64,000 nt of DNA. Source: Fontibacterium subtropicum (GTDB lineage: Bacteria > Pseudomonadota > Alphaproteobacteria > Pelagibacterales > Pelagibacteraceae). The notes below the pieces were generated by a model. That model was not told the DNA's origin. It searched no databases and was given only the letters and a program-made list of their open reading frames with translations. Positions 18,402 to 28,531 of the stretch are shown one piece after another. Every line of letters begins with the position of its first letter. The first letter of the stretch is position 1. The stretch lies in contig CBDDXD010000002.1 of NCBI GenBank assembly GCA_965235415.1, positions 124,001 through 188,000 on the forward strand. The letters run 5' to 3'. Position numbers and translations under genes: made by a program.

Positions 18402-20665
18402 TCTTTTTTATATTTAATGACATCTGATTTATAAGCAGCCATAGCTGCCATATTAAATATATCAGTGACTTTTGATCGTAAGGTTGAAATTTGAATAGGT
18501 TTGTTTAGACCAATTAAAACTGGACCAATTAGTGTGCTTCCACCAAGTTCTTTAAGTAACTTTGTAGAAATTGCAGCACTATGAATTGCTGGCATAATTA
18601 AAATATTTGCAGGCGCAGATAATTTTGAAAATGGATAAATAGTTTTAAATTTTTGATTTAAAGCTACATCCGGCTGCATTTCTCCTTCAAATTCAAAATC
18701 GACTTTTCTTTTTTCAAGTAAATCTCTAGCCTCTCTTAAGTGAACACTTCTTTCAGACATAGGCTTTCCAAATGTTGAATGAGCAAGAAAAGCAACTCTT
18801 GGAGTAAAACCAAGGATTCTTGCAACTCTAGCTGAGGAAATAGCAATATCTGCTAAATTTTCTGCAGTTGGGTATTCATGAACATTAGTGTCAGCAATAA
18901 ATACTGTTCCTTTTTTTGTTACAGCAATTGTAAGTCCAAAAATAATTTCACCTGGTCTTTCATCGACAACATATTTTATATTTTCTAAAGTATCGCTGAA
19001 AGTTCTGGTTACCCCTGTTACCATTGCATCAGCGTCACCAAGATCAACCATACAAGATCCAAAAACAATTCTGTTTGTTCTAATTAATCTATCGCAGTCT
19101 CTTTTTAAGAAGCCTTTTCTTTGTAATCTTTTGTAAATATGGTCTGTATATCTTTGTCTTTGTTTTTCATCTTTTGAATTATGAATCTCAATAGATTTAT
19201 CTAGTGTCAAACCAAGATCTTTAAGTTGCTGTGCAATTTTTTCACTACTTCCAATTAAAATTGGTGTTCCAAGGCCATTGTTTTTAAAATCGATCGCAGC
19301 TCTAAGCATGGATTCCTCTTCTCCTTCTGCAAAAATAACTCTTTTTTGTTTTTTTCTTACTTGAGCATAAATGTTTTGTAAAAAACCTATGGAAGGATCT
19401 AGTCTTGCAGCAAGACTATCTTTATAAGCTGAAAAATCTTCAATTTTCTTTTGTGCAACTCCGCTTTTCATAGCGGCTTCTGCTACTGCAGCAGATACGT
19501 TTCTAATTAATCTTGGATCAAAAGGAGAAGGGATAATATAATTTTTTCCAAATTTTGGTCTTTCACCACCGTAAGCCGCAACCACTTCATCAGGAACATC
19601 TTCTTTTGCAAGATCGGCTATAGCCTTTGCAGCAGCAATTTTCATTTCTTCGTTAATAGTTTTTGCGCGACAATCTAAAGCTCCTCTGAAAATATATGGG
19701 AAACCTAAAACGTTATTTACTTGGTTTGGATAATCGGATCTTCCCGTTGCAACAATTGCATCACTTCTTGTTTCCTCAATTAATTCAGGAAGAATTTCAG
19801 GATCAGGATTTGCACAAGCAAAAATAATCGGATCTTTTGCCATAGATTTTACCATTGCGGGGGTTACCACATTCTTTGCAGATAAACCTAAAAATATATC
19901 TGCTCCTTTCATTGCCTCTTCTAAAGTTCTGAGTTTTGTATTTGCAGCATGTGCTGATTTAAATTGATCTACTTTTGGACGACCTTTATAAATAACTCCT
20001 TCTTTATCTAACATCACAACATTATCATCGGGTAAGCCCATTGCTTTCAGCAGTGATATACAAGAAAGCCCAGCAGCTCCTGCGCCATTAGCAACAACTC
20101 TTACATTTTTTATTGATTTTTTTACAATTTCTAAAGCATTTAAAATTCCAGCTACGGTAATGATAGCAGTTCCATGTTGATCATCATGAAACACTGGAAT
20201 TTTAAGTCTATTTTTTAATTCTTGTTCAATAATAAAACAGTCTGGAGATGCAATGTCTTCAAGGTTTATACCTCCAAAACTATTTCCAATTTTAGCAATA
20301 CAATTAATAATTTCTTCTGCATTTTGTGAATCAACTTCAATATCAATTGAATCAATATCGGCAAATCTTTTAAAAAGTACAGCTTTGCCTTCCATCACTG
20401 GTTTTGAGGCAAGCGCTCCTAAATTGCCAAGCCCCAAGATTGCAGACCCGTTTGATATAACAGCAACAGTGTTTCCTTTGCTTGTGTAGTCATAAGCTTT
20501 GGATGGATCTTTTGCTATCGCCTCAACAGGAACGGCAACACCAGGAGAGTAGGCAAGCGCCAAATCTCTTTGGGTTGACATTGGTTTGCTTGCTATTATT
20601 TCAATTTTCCCAGGCTTACCTTGACTATGATAGTCTAAAGCTTCTTTATCTGTAAACTTTTCCAT
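18398..20665 (-). CDS. maeB: NADP-dependent malic enzyme with phosphotransacetylase-like domain
   Basis: 755 residues, the two-domain MaeB form. Residues 1-400 hold the malic enzyme: ALAYSPGVAVPVEAIAKDP, GLGNLGALASKPVMEGK, FHDDQHGTAIITVAGILNA and the NAD-binding VVANGAGAAGLSC. Residues 420-755 resemble phosphate acetyltransferase (VIFAEGEEESMLRAA, DADAMVTGVTRTF, EFEGEMQPDVALNQ), usually a regulatory acetyl-CoA-sensing domain. Converts malate to pyruvate with NADPH formation. Monocistronic, divergent from murJ across 103 bases. Confidence 0.96.
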   Translation of the reverse strand: MEKFTDKEALDYHSQGKPGKIEIIASKPMSTQRDLALAYSPGVAVPVEAIAKDPSKAYDYTSKGNTVAVISNGSAILGLGNLGALASKPVMEGKAVLFKRFADIDSIDIEVDSQNAEEIINCIAKIGNSFGGINLEDIASPDCFIIEQELKNRLKIPVFHDDQHGTAIITVAGILNALEIVKKSIKNVRVVANGAGAAGLSCISLLKAMGLPDDNVVMLDKEGVIYKGRPKVDQFKSAHAANTKLRTLEEAMKGADIFLGLSAKNVVTPAMVKSMAKDPIIFACANPDPEILPELIEETRSDAIVATGRSDYPNQVNNVLGFPYIFRGALDCRAKTINEEMKIAAAKAIADLAKEDVPDEVVAAYGGERPKFGKNYIIPSPFDPRLIRNVSAAVAEAAMKSGVAQKKIEDFSAYKDSLAARLDPSIGFLQNIYAQVRKKQKRVIFAEGEEESMLRAAIDFKNNGLGTPILIGSSEKIAQQLKDLGLTLDKSIEIHNSKDEKQRQRYTDHIYKRLQRKGFLKRDCDRLIRTNRIVFGSCMVDLGDADAMVTGVTRTFSDTLENIKYVVDERPGEIIFGLTIAVTKKGTVFIADTNVHEYPTAENLADIAISSARVARILGFTPRVAFLAHSTFGKPMSERSVHLREARDLLEKRKVDFEFEGEMQPDVALNQKFKTIYPFSKLSAPANILIMPAIHSAAISTKLLKELGGSTLIGPVLIGLNKPIQISTLRSKVTDIFNMAAMAAYKSDVIKYKKD

Positions 20666-20768
20666 AATATTGTTTTTAATATAAATAAAACTGCAAGAAG
20701 AAGTTATTTTTTTTATACTAAGTTCTTAGATTTTAAATTATTAAAACAAAGTTGAAACTAAATATCAA

Positions 20769-22283
20769 ATGAATATTTTAAAAAATATCTCTTATTTTGG
20801 ATTTTCAACTTTTTTAAGTAGAATTCTTGGTTATTTAAGGGATACTTTAATTGCAGTATTTCTTGGAACCTCAGCTGTTGCAGATGCTTTATTTGTTGCG
20901 TTTAGAATACCAAATACCTTTAGATCTTTATTTGCAGAAGGATCTTTTAATTCAGCTTTTGTTCCAGCTTACACAAAGCAAAAAGGTAGTAAAAAAAATT
21001 ATTTTGCAAATCAAATATTAAATTTATTAATTATTTTTATACTTTTTATAATTTTCGTTATTGAAATATTTACACCAGAATTCTTATTTTTTATTTCACC
21101 TGGTTTTCAAGATATTGATGGAAAATTTGATCTTGCCGTAGAACTTAGTAGAATTACATTTCCATTTTTATTTTTTATATCTATTTCATCTTTTCTTTCA
21201 GCTATCTTAAATTCAAAAGGAAAGTTTTTAATCACAGCAGCAGCACCTATTATATTAAATATTTTATTAATTTTATCTTTAGTTTTTTTTCATAGTTCTC
21301 ATACAGAAGTAGTTTATGCTTCTTCTTATGCTTTAACTCTTGCTGGAATTATTCAGGTTATTTTTTTATTTTTCTTTGCAAAAAAATATTTCAAGATTAA
21401 GTTAAGTTTTGTTATTAATATTAATAACCAAGTTAAGTCTTTTTTTAAAAAATTATTACCGAGTATTTTTGCATCGGGTGTAAATCAGATTAATATTTTA
21501 ATCGGTACAATTATTGCTTCATTTGAGAGTGGAGCAGTTTCTTATTTGTATTATGCTGATAGAATTTATCAGCTACCACTAGCTTTGACTGGAATTGCGA
21601 TCGCAACAGTGATTTTACCAAGTTTATCTAAAGAGGTTTTTAAATTGAAATTGACAAAAGTAAATTTTATTCAAAATCGTTCTTTAGAGTTGTGTTTGTT
21701 TTTATCCTTACCAGCAACCATAGGAATTTTTATTGCCTCAAAACAAATTATATCGGCTTTATATGGTTACGGTTTTTTTGATGAGGAGAGCGTTATGAAT
21801 ACATCTGCAGCCCTTTTATTATTTGGAATAGGCCTGCCTGCTTTTGGATTAATTAAAATTTATTCAAGTTTTTACTTTGCAAGAAGTAATACAAAATTTC
21901 CTTTTTACTTGTCTTTGTTTTCAGTAATTTTAAATATTTCAATTAGTCTTGCTTTATTTAAAAGCTATGGTTTTTTAATCATACCTCTTGCAACTAGTAT
22001 CTCAGCTTGGCTGACAGTTATTATTTACCAACTAAATCTTATTAAATCGGGATATCATTCCTTTGATAAATTGTTTGTCATTAGATTTATAAAATCAATT
22101 TTGTGCACAGTAATGATGGGATTAATTCTCTCTGTTTTATTAAAATATTTTGCAAATTATTTAGAATCAAAATCGATATTAAAAGCTATGACTTTAATAT
22201 CTATGGTTTTATTTTCTGCGTTTATCTACTTTTTAACTGCCTATTTTTTAAAAGCGTTTCGTATTAAAGATTTAAAGGTTTAA
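20769..22283 (+). CDS. murJ: Lipid II flippase MurJ
   Basis: 504 residues, about 14 membrane helices. Flips undecaprenyl-linked peptidoglycan precursor across the inner membrane. The start is diagnostic: FSTFLSRILGYLRDTLIA followed by ADALFVAFRIPNTFRSLFAEG. Further family text is GAVSYLYYADRIYQLPLAL and ATVILPSLSKE. The ATG at 20,769 lies in an AT-rich gap after maeB. It is followed 7 bases later by trpS. Confidence 0.97.
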   Translation: MNILKNISYFGFSTFLSRILGYLRDTLIAVFLGTSAVADALFVAFRIPNTFRSLFAEGSFNSAFVPAYTKQKGSKKNYFANQILNLLIIFILFIIFVIEIFTPEFLFFISPGFQDIDGKFDLAVELSRITFPFLFFISISSFLSAILNSKGKFLITAAAPIILNILLILSLVFFHSSHTEVVYASSYALTLAGIIQVIFLFFFAKKYFKIKLSFVININNQVKSFFKKLLPSIFASGVNQINILIGTIIASFESGAVSYLYYADRIYQLPLALTGIAIATVILPSLSKEVFKLKLTKVNFIQNRSLELCLFLSLPATIGIFIASKQIISALYGYGFFDEESVMNTSAALLLFGIGLPAFGLIKIYSSFYFARSNTKFPFYLSLFSVILNISISLALFKSYGFLIIPLATSISAWLTVIIYQLNLIKSGYHSFDKLFVIRFIKSILCTVMMGLILSVLLKYFANYLESKSILKAMTLISMVLFSAFIYFLTAYFLKAFRIKDLKV

Positions 22284-22290
22284 ATTTTAA

Positions 22291-23298
22291 ATGATTAAAA
22301 ATAGAATTTTATCCGGTGTTCAGCCAACGGGAAACCTTCATCTTGGCAATTATTTAGGTGCAATCAAAAATTTTGTTAAATTACAAAAAGATTATGAGTG
22401 CTATTTTATGTTAGCAGACCTTCATTCAATCACAATCTTTCAAGATCCTAAACAACTAAGAGAAAATATAATTGAAACTGCGGCTGTTTTTCTTGCCTGC
22501 GGATTAGATCCAAAAAAGAATGTGATATTTTGCCAGTCGAGTGTTCCCGGACATTCTGAATTGGCATGGATATTTAATTGTGTTGCGCGAATTGGGTGGT
22601 TAAATCGAATGACGCAATTTAAAGAAAAGGCAGGATCAAACAAAGAAAAGGCAAGTGTTGGTCTTTATTCTTATCCAACTTTAATGGCAGCTGATATTTT
22701 GCTTTATAAAGCAACGCATGTACCTGTGGGAGAAGATCAAAAACAACATTTAGAACTATGTAGAGATATTGCTGTTAAATTTAATAATGATTTTAATTGC
22801 AAGGATTTTTTTTCATTGCCGGAGCCTATTATTACAAAAGAAGTTGCAAGAATTATGAGTTTAAAAGACGGAACTAAAAAAATGAGCAAGTCTGATGAGT
22901 CTGAGGCTTCAAGAATTAATTTAACTGATACCGAAGAAGATATTATACAAAAAATTAGAAAGGCGAAAACGGATAACGATTTAATTCCAAAAAATGAGTT
23001 ACAATTAGCTGATAGACCAGAGGCTAGAAATTTAATTAATATCTTATCTATTTTAAATAGCAGTACAATTGAAAAAACATTAAAAGACTTAAGCGGTAAA
23101 AATTTCTCAGAATTAAAAAACAAATTAAGCGAAGTTTTGATTAAAGAAATTGTACCTATTGGAAAAAAGATTAAAGAATTTAAAAAAGATACGGATACAA
23201 TTAAAAAAATATTAAAGAGTGGCAGCGAAAAAGCTAATATTGAATCTCAAAAAACTATAAAAGAAGTACAAAAGATTATTGGATTATCTCTTTCTTAA
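22291..23298 (+). CDS. trpS: Tryptophanyl-tRNA synthetase
   Basis: 335 residues. Class I synthetase charging tRNA-Trp. HIGH-type motif in SGVQPTGNLHLGNYLGA near residue 9. YPTLMAADILLYKATHVPVGEDQKQHLEL is split here as ADILLYKATHVPVGED and QKQHLEL. KMSKS is intact in KKMSKSDESEAS. Stop and the next start overlap by one base (TAATG), implying coupling with the universal-stress gene. Confidence 0.97.
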   Translation: MIKNRILSGVQPTGNLHLGNYLGAIKNFVKLQKDYECYFMLADLHSITIFQDPKQLRENIIETAAVFLACGLDPKKNVIFCQSSVPGHSELAWIFNCVARIGWLNRMTQFKEKAGSNKEKASVGLYSYPTLMAADILLYKATHVPVGEDQKQHLELCRDIAVKFNNDFNCKDFFSLPEPIITKEVARIMSLKDGTKKMSKSDESEASRINLTDTEEDIIQKIRKAKTDNDLIPKNELQLADRPEARNLINILSILNSSTIEKTLKDLSGKNFSELKNKLSEVLIKEIVPIGKKIKEFKKDTDTIKKILKSGSEKANIESQKTIKEVQKIIGLSLS

Positions 23299-23753
23299 TG
23301 AGAAAAAATTATTTAGTTATTATTGATGAAAGTGATGAATTAAAGAATGCAATTTATTTTGCAGCCAAAAGATCAGTTGTAAATAATGCTAATTTAATAA
23401 TGCTTTATGTTGTAAGACCTGCTGTGAATGCAGAATGGGCGTCTGTCGGTAATCTTATTGAGCAAGAGGAGACAAGTGAGGGAAAAAAAATCAGTAGGCT
23501 TTGGTCTACTGTAGTTGAAGAAAAATTTAAAATTAAACCACAGATCATTATTAAGATGGGCGATAAGGTTGATGAGATAATTAAGTTTCTCAAAGAGAAT
23601 GAAAGTATTAGATTTTTGGTATTAGCTTCCTCAACTGATAGCGACCCAGGCCCTATTATCAAATCCTTATCAAAAAAAATGAATGATTTACCGGTGCCGT
23701 TAGTGATAATTCCAGGTGGTATTTCTGAAAAAGAACTTGATAACTTAATATAA
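23298..23753 (+). CDS. Universal stress protein family (UspA-like)
   Basis: 151 residues. The alpha/beta fold begins RKNYLVIIDESDELKNAIYFAAKRS and ends with LVIIPGG. Family membership is clear from order and length. The ATP-binding pattern G-x2-G-x9-G-S/T is not evident: the corresponding stretch is LASSTDSDPGPIIKSLSK, so nucleotide binding is doubtful. Coupled to trpS through TAATG. The physiological role is not known. Confidence 0.82.
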   Translation: MRKNYLVIIDESDELKNAIYFAAKRSVVNNANLIMLYVVRPAVNAEWASVGNLIEQEETSEGKKISRLWSTVVEEKFKIKPQIIIKMGDKVDEIIKFLKENESIRFLVLASSTDSDPGPIIKSLSKKMNDLPVPLVIIPGGISEKELDNLI

Positions 23754-23826
23754 GTTATTGAATTATAAGCCTTATTATAAATAGTAATTACTTTAACAAC
23801 AAATCATACTAACTAAATATACACTT

Positions 23827-24366
23827 ATGAATATAGATGTGCAGCAGACTCCAAATCCAGACACATTAAAATTTGTGTTAGGTTTTGAGTTAGTGCAAAA
23901 CGGTACTATAGAATTTAAAAGCCATTTGGAGGCTAAAGAGTATCCTTTTGTTCAAAAAATATTTGAACTTGGCGCTGAGCTTGTCTTTTTTGGAGCTAAT
24001 TTTATCTCCGTTAAAAAAAATAGTTCTTTAGAGTGGCGAGAAATATTAGAAGAAATTAAAAATATTATAAAAATTGATTTTCCAAAAAATTTTAAGGCAA
24101 TCAGTATACAAAAAGAGACAAGCGAAAATAAAGATGAGATATTTAAAAAAATAGAAGAAGTACTCGAGCTTAAAATTCGACCTGCAGTTGCAATGGATGG
24201 AGGCAATATTAGTTTAAGATCTTTTGTTGATGGTGTAGCTGAAGTTGAACTACAAGGCAGTTGTGCAGGCTGTCCATCTTCTACATTAACTTTAAAACAA
24301 GGCGTTGAACGAATGCTTGTTCATTATGTGCCTGAAGTGAAAAGCGTTAGAGCTGTAACTCTATAA
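23827..24366 (+). CDS. Nfu-type iron-sulfur scaffold protein
   Basis: 179 residues with an Nfu_N domain (residues 1-85, MNIDVQQTPNPDTLKFVLG) and a C-terminal NifU-like domain (about 100-175). The cluster-binding C-x2-C is at 146 and 149 in GSCAGCPSSTLTLKQG. It carries assembled 4Fe-4S clusters to target enzymes; MiaB, encoded 3 kb away, is such a target class. Separated from the stress gene by 73 bases without a terminator and followed 12 bases later by the Bax-like gene. Confidence 0.93.
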   Translation: MNIDVQQTPNPDTLKFVLGFELVQNGTIEFKSHLEAKEYPFVQKIFELGAELVFFGANFISVKKNSSLEWREILEEIKNIIKIDFPKNFKAISIQKETSENKDEIFKKIEEVLELKIRPAVAMDGGNISLRSFVDGVAEVELQGSCAGCPSSTLTLKQGVERMLVHYVPEVKSVRAVTL

Positions 24367-24377
24367 TCTAAACCAAT

Positions 24378-25529
24378 ATGAATAAAATTATTTTTAATCA
24401 AAAATTAATTAATTTTTTTAAAAAAATAAAAGAAGCAATTTTAAATAATGGTTTCTCGCGTTATATCGTTGATACAATTGCTCCAACCTTTAGATTTTTT
24501 TCTTTTATTTTAAAAAACATAAATAAAATTTATTTTTTTTTAATTAAGAGAGTTAATCTTAAAAAAATATTGCCTTACACTGTGATTATAGCTTTGGTAA
24601 TTTTTACTGCTTTTGTTCCAGAAATTTTTAAATCTACAGCCGATAAAAGAAAAATTATAAATAATCAAACAGAAGAATATACGACTAACGATCCTTCCAT
24701 CGATCAGATGTTAAAGAAAAGTTTTTTAACAAGTGATACAAAAAAATTAGGCCTAGATTTTCAACAAGTTGTCAGTATTATTAATTTATTTGAGAAGAGT
24801 GGTTATAATCTTGAAAAAGTAAGAGAAGGCGAACCAGTTGCTAATTTCTTTTTAGCAAAATTTCCAGAAGGTATTAGTGAATTAGATAATATTGAACAAA
24901 GAAAAAGAATTTTTATACAAATATTGTTACCCATTGTTTTATCAGAGAATGAAAAAATTATTGCTGATCGAAGAAAGTTAATTGCAATAATGAATAGAAA
25001 AAGTTTTAAAAAAGATTCTGATTGGTTAAACGAAAAATTTCAACAATACAAAGTTAAAAATAATAGTGTTAAAGAATTATTAGTTAAAATGGACATTATT
25101 CCTCCTTCGTTAGCTATAGCCCAAGCAGCTTATGAAAGTGGCTGGGGAACTTCTCGTTTTGCAATAGAGGGCAATGCTTTATTTGGTCAGTGGGGATGGA
25201 AAGAAAATAAAGGAATGGTACCAGAAAATCGAGGCGAAGATGAAAAGCATGAAGTTTCAAAGTTTAATCAAATTAGATATGCTGTGAGCGCTTATAAGAA
25301 TAACCTAAATACACATCCATTTTATGAGGAATTTCGAACAGAAAGAGCTAAACAAAGATCAGGTAGATTAAGCGGATCAATATCAGGAATAAAATTAATT
25401 AAATATGTTCATAAATATTCAATTAAAGGTGATGATTATGTTCTTGGTTTAAAGAAAATTATTGAGCAAAATTCTTTGCAAGATTTCGATAAAGCAAACT
25501 TATTAGTTAAGAGATCAGGATCGATCTAA
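24378..25529 (+). CDS. Bax-like glucosaminidase (peptidoglycan hydrolase), membrane anchored
   Basis: 383 residues. One membrane helix near 65-82 (YTVIIALVIFTAFVPEIF) follows a cytosolic, basic start. The catalytic half begins about residue 200. It contains PPSLAIAQAAYESGWGTSRF, with the glutamate of the glucosaminidase fold, then EGNALFGQWGWKE and VSAYKNNLNTHPFYEEFR, all matching the Bax family. It is predicted to cut glycan strands in the periplasm. Its stop overlaps the convergent deacetylase stop by four bases (CTAA). Confidence 0.88.
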   Translation: MNKIIFNQKLINFFKKIKEAILNNGFSRYIVDTIAPTFRFFSFILKNINKIYFFLIKRVNLKKILPYTVIIALVIFTAFVPEIFKSTADKRKIINNQTEEYTTNDPSIDQMLKKSFLTSDTKKLGLDFQQVVSIINLFEKSGYNLEKVREGEPVANFFLAKFPEGISELDNIEQRKRIFIQILLPIVLSENEKIIADRRKLIAIMNRKSFKKDSDWLNEKFQQYKVKNNSVKELLVKMDIIPPSLAIAQAAYESGWGTSRFAIEGNALFGQWGWKENKGMVPENRGEDEKHEVSKFNQIRYAVSAYKNNLNTHPFYEEFRTERAKQRSGRLSGSISGIKLIKYVHKYSIKGDDYVLGLKKIIEQNSLQDFDKANLLVKRSGSI

Positions 25530-26578
25530 TTTCCGTCTATTACAAATTGGAAACCCAACCAACGCCATTGATTATCTTTATCTAATAAAGAACAATTAAT
25601 TCTTCCTGTTCTTGTTGTAAATTTCTTATCCAAATTTATTTTTATCCAATTTTTTTCAATATAAGAGATTTTCTTTTTATTCCACTCGCCACCATCATTA
25701 GCAAAGCAATTAATCTTTTCTAAGTTATTAATCTCTTTAAAAAACTCTATTTCAATTTTTGGAGGATTTTCTGATTTTGTAATAAATTTATTTTCTGGTT
25801 TAAAAGATTTAAAAGGAAAAGGTTTAGTATTTAACAATGTTAAAAATCTTTCGGGTTTTCCATAATTTTCATTTACTGGATAGCGTGGTAGTTCAAATAA
25901 ATCTTTTGATTTATCAATTACTCCTGAATGTTGTCCAAAGGCTAATTCGTAATTAAATTCTTTTACAATTTTTTTAAAAGTAGAACTATACTCACCAAAT
26001 GGATATGAAAAATATTTAGGTTTAAAAGATAGTTCTCTTAAAAAATCTTTATGAGATTTTTCTAAATCTTCTCTGATTTCAGTTTCAGATTTATTAATTA
26101 AATATTCATGGGAAAAACTATGACCACCGATAGTCCCAATTTTTGAATTATGAATTTCTCGTATCTGATCCCAAGTCATATAATTTGGGTTATTGGCGTT
26201 CACTTCTCGGGTGTTAAAAAATAGAATGAATGGGATTTTTTTTTCTTTTAATATTTTCCAGCCATTATCGTAAAAAGATCTAAAAGCATCATCAACAGTA
26301 ATTAAAACTTTCTTAGAATCATAACTTTTATTTTCAATAAGAATCTTTCTTAACTCATCAATAGAAATAAATTCAATCTTATTTTGATTAATAATTTCAA
26401 GTTGTAAATTAAACTCTTTAAGTCTCACATTGGTTGTTGGATATTTATTTTCTTCAAAACGATGATACATTAATCCAATAATTCCTTTTTCATTTTGATA
26501 TTCTTGAGAGTTAACTGGATAAAGATTAACAATTATTAAAAAAGTAATTAAAACAATTCTTTTTATGAATGGAACCAT
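25526..26578 (-). CDS. Secreted polysaccharide deacetylase family protein
   Basis: 350 residues from the ATG at 26,578, which gives a clean signal peptide (FIKRIVLITFLIIVNLY, cleavage near NSQ). The longer frame to 26,644 would place a charged stretch before it and run into tsaB. NodB motifs: VLITVDDAFRSFYDNGW (metal aspartates), GGHSFSHEYL (HxxxH), KYFSYPFGEYS and FELPRYPVNENY. The C-terminal 80 residues form an extra beta-type domain. It likely removes acetyl groups from a glycan; substrate unknown. Confidence 0.87.
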   Translation of the reverse strand: MVPFIKRIVLITFLIIVNLYPVNSQEYQNEKGIIGLMYHRFEENKYPTTNVRLKEFNLQLEIINQNKIEFISIDELRKILIENKSYDSKKVLITVDDAFRSFYDNGWKILKEKKIPFILFFNTREVNANNPNYMTWDQIREIHNSKIGTIGGHSFSHEYLINKSETEIREDLEKSHKDFLRELSFKPKYFSYPFGEYSSTFKKIVKEFNYELAFGQHSGVIDKSKDLFELPRYPVNENYGKPERFLTLLNTKPFPFKSFKPENKFITKSENPPKIEIEFFKEINNLEKINCFANDGGEWNKKKISYIEKNWIKINLDKKFTTRTGRINCSLLDKDNQWRWLGFQFVIDGN

Positions 26579-27125
26579 GAATTCTCGTTTTTGTTCAATC
26601 GATTTTACTCTTGGATGTTTAATACTAATTGCAAAGGAAAACAATTCTGACTTTACTTTTGTTAAAGATAAATTCTCAAATAGTGAAAATTTTATAAATA
26701 TTCTTCTAGATTTCTTTAAAGAGAATAATTTAAAAATAGAAAACTTAGATTTTTTTATGATTAATTTAGGACCTGGTGGATTTGTTGGTCTTAGAAATAT
26801 TTTATCTTCAATTAAAAGTATTGCTTTAGTTAAGAAAATTAAAGTACTTGGATTTAATAATTTTCAGATTCTAAAAACTACAATTGTTAATCAAGATTAT
26901 GAAAAAGTCGCTTTAGAAGTGAATAATAGATTTTATATAAAAGATTTAAAAAATTGCGATGACTATTATTCAAAATTTAATTCACAAAATACTTTAGAAA
27001 AAAAAAGCGGTAAAATAGTTAAATTTTCAAAATTACCTAAATACACATCTAAGAATCTTCAATATATTTTAGATAATAAACTTTTTATTGATAGTAATTT
27101 GTTCCCTATTTATGAAAATATGTAA
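26577..27125 (+). CDS. tsaB: tRNA threonylcarbamoyladenosine subunit TsaB
   Basis: 182 residues from the ATG at 26,577; another ATG lies at 26,565. Platform subunit for t6A37 synthesis with TsaD and TsaE. The ASKHA start (FCSIDFTLGCLILIA) is divergent, but LDFFMINLGPGGFVGLRNI is the TsaB signature (usually GPGSFTGLR). The protein is shorter than E. coli TsaB and has no clear second half, as in many alphaproteobacteria. Its start codon overlaps the divergent deacetylase start. Downstream, 68 bases precede miaB. Confidence 0.8.
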   Translation: MNSRFCSIDFTLGCLILIAKENNSDFTFVKDKFSNSENFINILLDFFKENNLKIENLDFFMINLGPGGFVGLRNILSSIKSIALVKKIKVLGFNNFQILKTTIVNQDYEKVALEVNNRFYIKDLKNCDDYYSKFNSQNTLEKKSGKIVKFSKLPKYTSKNLQYILDNKLFIDSNLFPIYENM

Positions 27126-27193
27126 CAAATATATTTCATTTATTTGTTTTTTTTTATACCTTCATACCTTCTAATATTTTGAGATTAAAATAA

Positions 27194-28531
27194 TTGTTAA
27201 AAAAATTTTATATAAAGACTTTTGGTTGTCAGATGAATGAGTATGATTCTGATAAAATATCTGACCTAATGCAGTCTGTTAATTTTGTAAGATCTGAAAC
27301 TCTAGCAGATGTAGATTGCATTATATTTAATACTTGTCACATTAGAGAAAAAGCAACTGAAAAAGTTTATTCTGATATTGGTAAAATTAAAAAACTAAAT
27401 CGATCAAAAAAGAAACCCATTTTTGTATTAGCAGGATGCATAGCTCAGGCACAAGGAAAAGAGATTTTTAAAAGAACCAATTATGTTGATATTGTTGTTG
27501 GACCGCAATCTTACCATCGATTACCAGAACAGATTAAAAATTTTGCAGAAAGAAAAGAAAATTTTTCTGATACCAATTTTGAGTTAATAGAAAAATTTGA
27601 CACTTTGGATAATTTAAAATCTTCAAGAAAATCTAAAACTTCTGAATTTTTAACGATCCAGGAAGGTTGTGATAAATTTTGTGCTTTTTGCGTTGTTCCT
27701 TACACAAGAGGTCCTGAATATTCTAGATCATTTAACAGCATTATTAATGAAGCAAAAAAATTATCAGACAATGGAGTTAGAGAAATTGTTTTACTTGGGC
27801 AAAATGTTAGCGCTTATAATTTTATTGATGGAAATAAAACCTATAATCTTGCAAAACTCATAAATGAGATTGCTAAAATTAATTCAATTCATCGGATACG
27901 TTTTACCACTTCTCATCCTAATGATATGGATCAAGAATTGATTGAAGCATTTAAATATCAAAAAAAATTAATGCCCCAATTACATCTACCTATCCAATCA
28001 GGATCTAATAAAATTTTAAAATTAATGAACAGAAAACATACAAGAGAATATTATTTGGATTTAATTGCTAAATTTAAAGAAGCAAATTCAGAAATAGAGT
28101 TTTCTAGTGATTTTATAATCGGTTTTCCAGGTGAGGATGAAAAAGATTTTCAAGATACACTTGATATCATTAATAGAGTAAATTTTATAAACTCTTATTC
28201 ATTTATTTATAGTCAAAGACCAGGCACTCCGGCCGTTGACCGGGATCAAATATCATTAGATATATGCAAAGATCGACTGCTAAAGTTGCAGACTTTATTA
28301 GCTGAAATTCAAACGAAAAACAGTAAACAGTTAATTGGTAAGAAAGTTGAAATATTGATTGAAAACAAAACTAAAACACCAGGCCAATTTTTTGGCAGAA
28401 GTAAATTTATGCATTCTATTTTCTTTAACTCTGAAAATTGTAATCCAGGAGATTTAGCGGATGTTGAAATTACTTCCTGCAATAGTAAAAATCTTTTTGG
28501 TATCTTGCAAAAACAAGAAGCGCTCGTTTAA
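27194..28531 (+). CDS. miaB: tRNA-2-methylthio-N6-dimethylallyladenosine synthase
   Basis: 445 residues from a TTG start (MLKKFYIKTFGCQMNEYDSD). Radical-SAM methylthiotransferase for A37 of tRNA. The first cluster uses cysteines in TFGCQMNE, FNTCHIREKA and LAGCIAQAQG. The radical-SAM cluster is CDKFCAFC. The C-terminal TRAM domain is present. The stop overlaps the phoH start (TAATG), and miaB-phoH-ybeY-lnt is the classical alphaproteobacterial order. Confidence 0.97.
   Translation: MLKKFYIKTFGCQMNEYDSDKISDLMQSVNFVRSETLADVDCIIFNTCHIREKATEKVYSDIGKIKKLNRSKKKPIFVLAGCIAQAQGKEIFKRTNYVDIVVGPQSYHRLPEQIKNFAERKENFSDTNFELIEKFDTLDNLKSSRKSKTSEFLTIQEGCDKFCAFCVVPYTRGPEYSRSFNSIINEAKKLSDNGVREIVLLGQNVSAYNFIDGNKTYNLAKLINEIAKINSIHRIRFTTSHPNDMDQELIEAFKYQKKLMPQLHLPIQSGSNKILKLMNRKHTREYYLDLIAKFKEANSEIEFSSDFIIGFPGEDEKDFQDTLDIINRVNFINSYSFIYSQRPGTPAVDRDQISLDICKDRLLKLQTLLAEIQTKNSKQLIGKKVEILIENKTKTPGQFFGRSKFMHSIFFNSENCNPGDLADVEITSCNSKNLFGILQKQEALV

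Noticed and set aside
26579..26644. Longer N-terminus for the polysaccharide deacetylase
   Set aside because: It would put a charged stretch before the signal peptide and lie wholly within tsaB.
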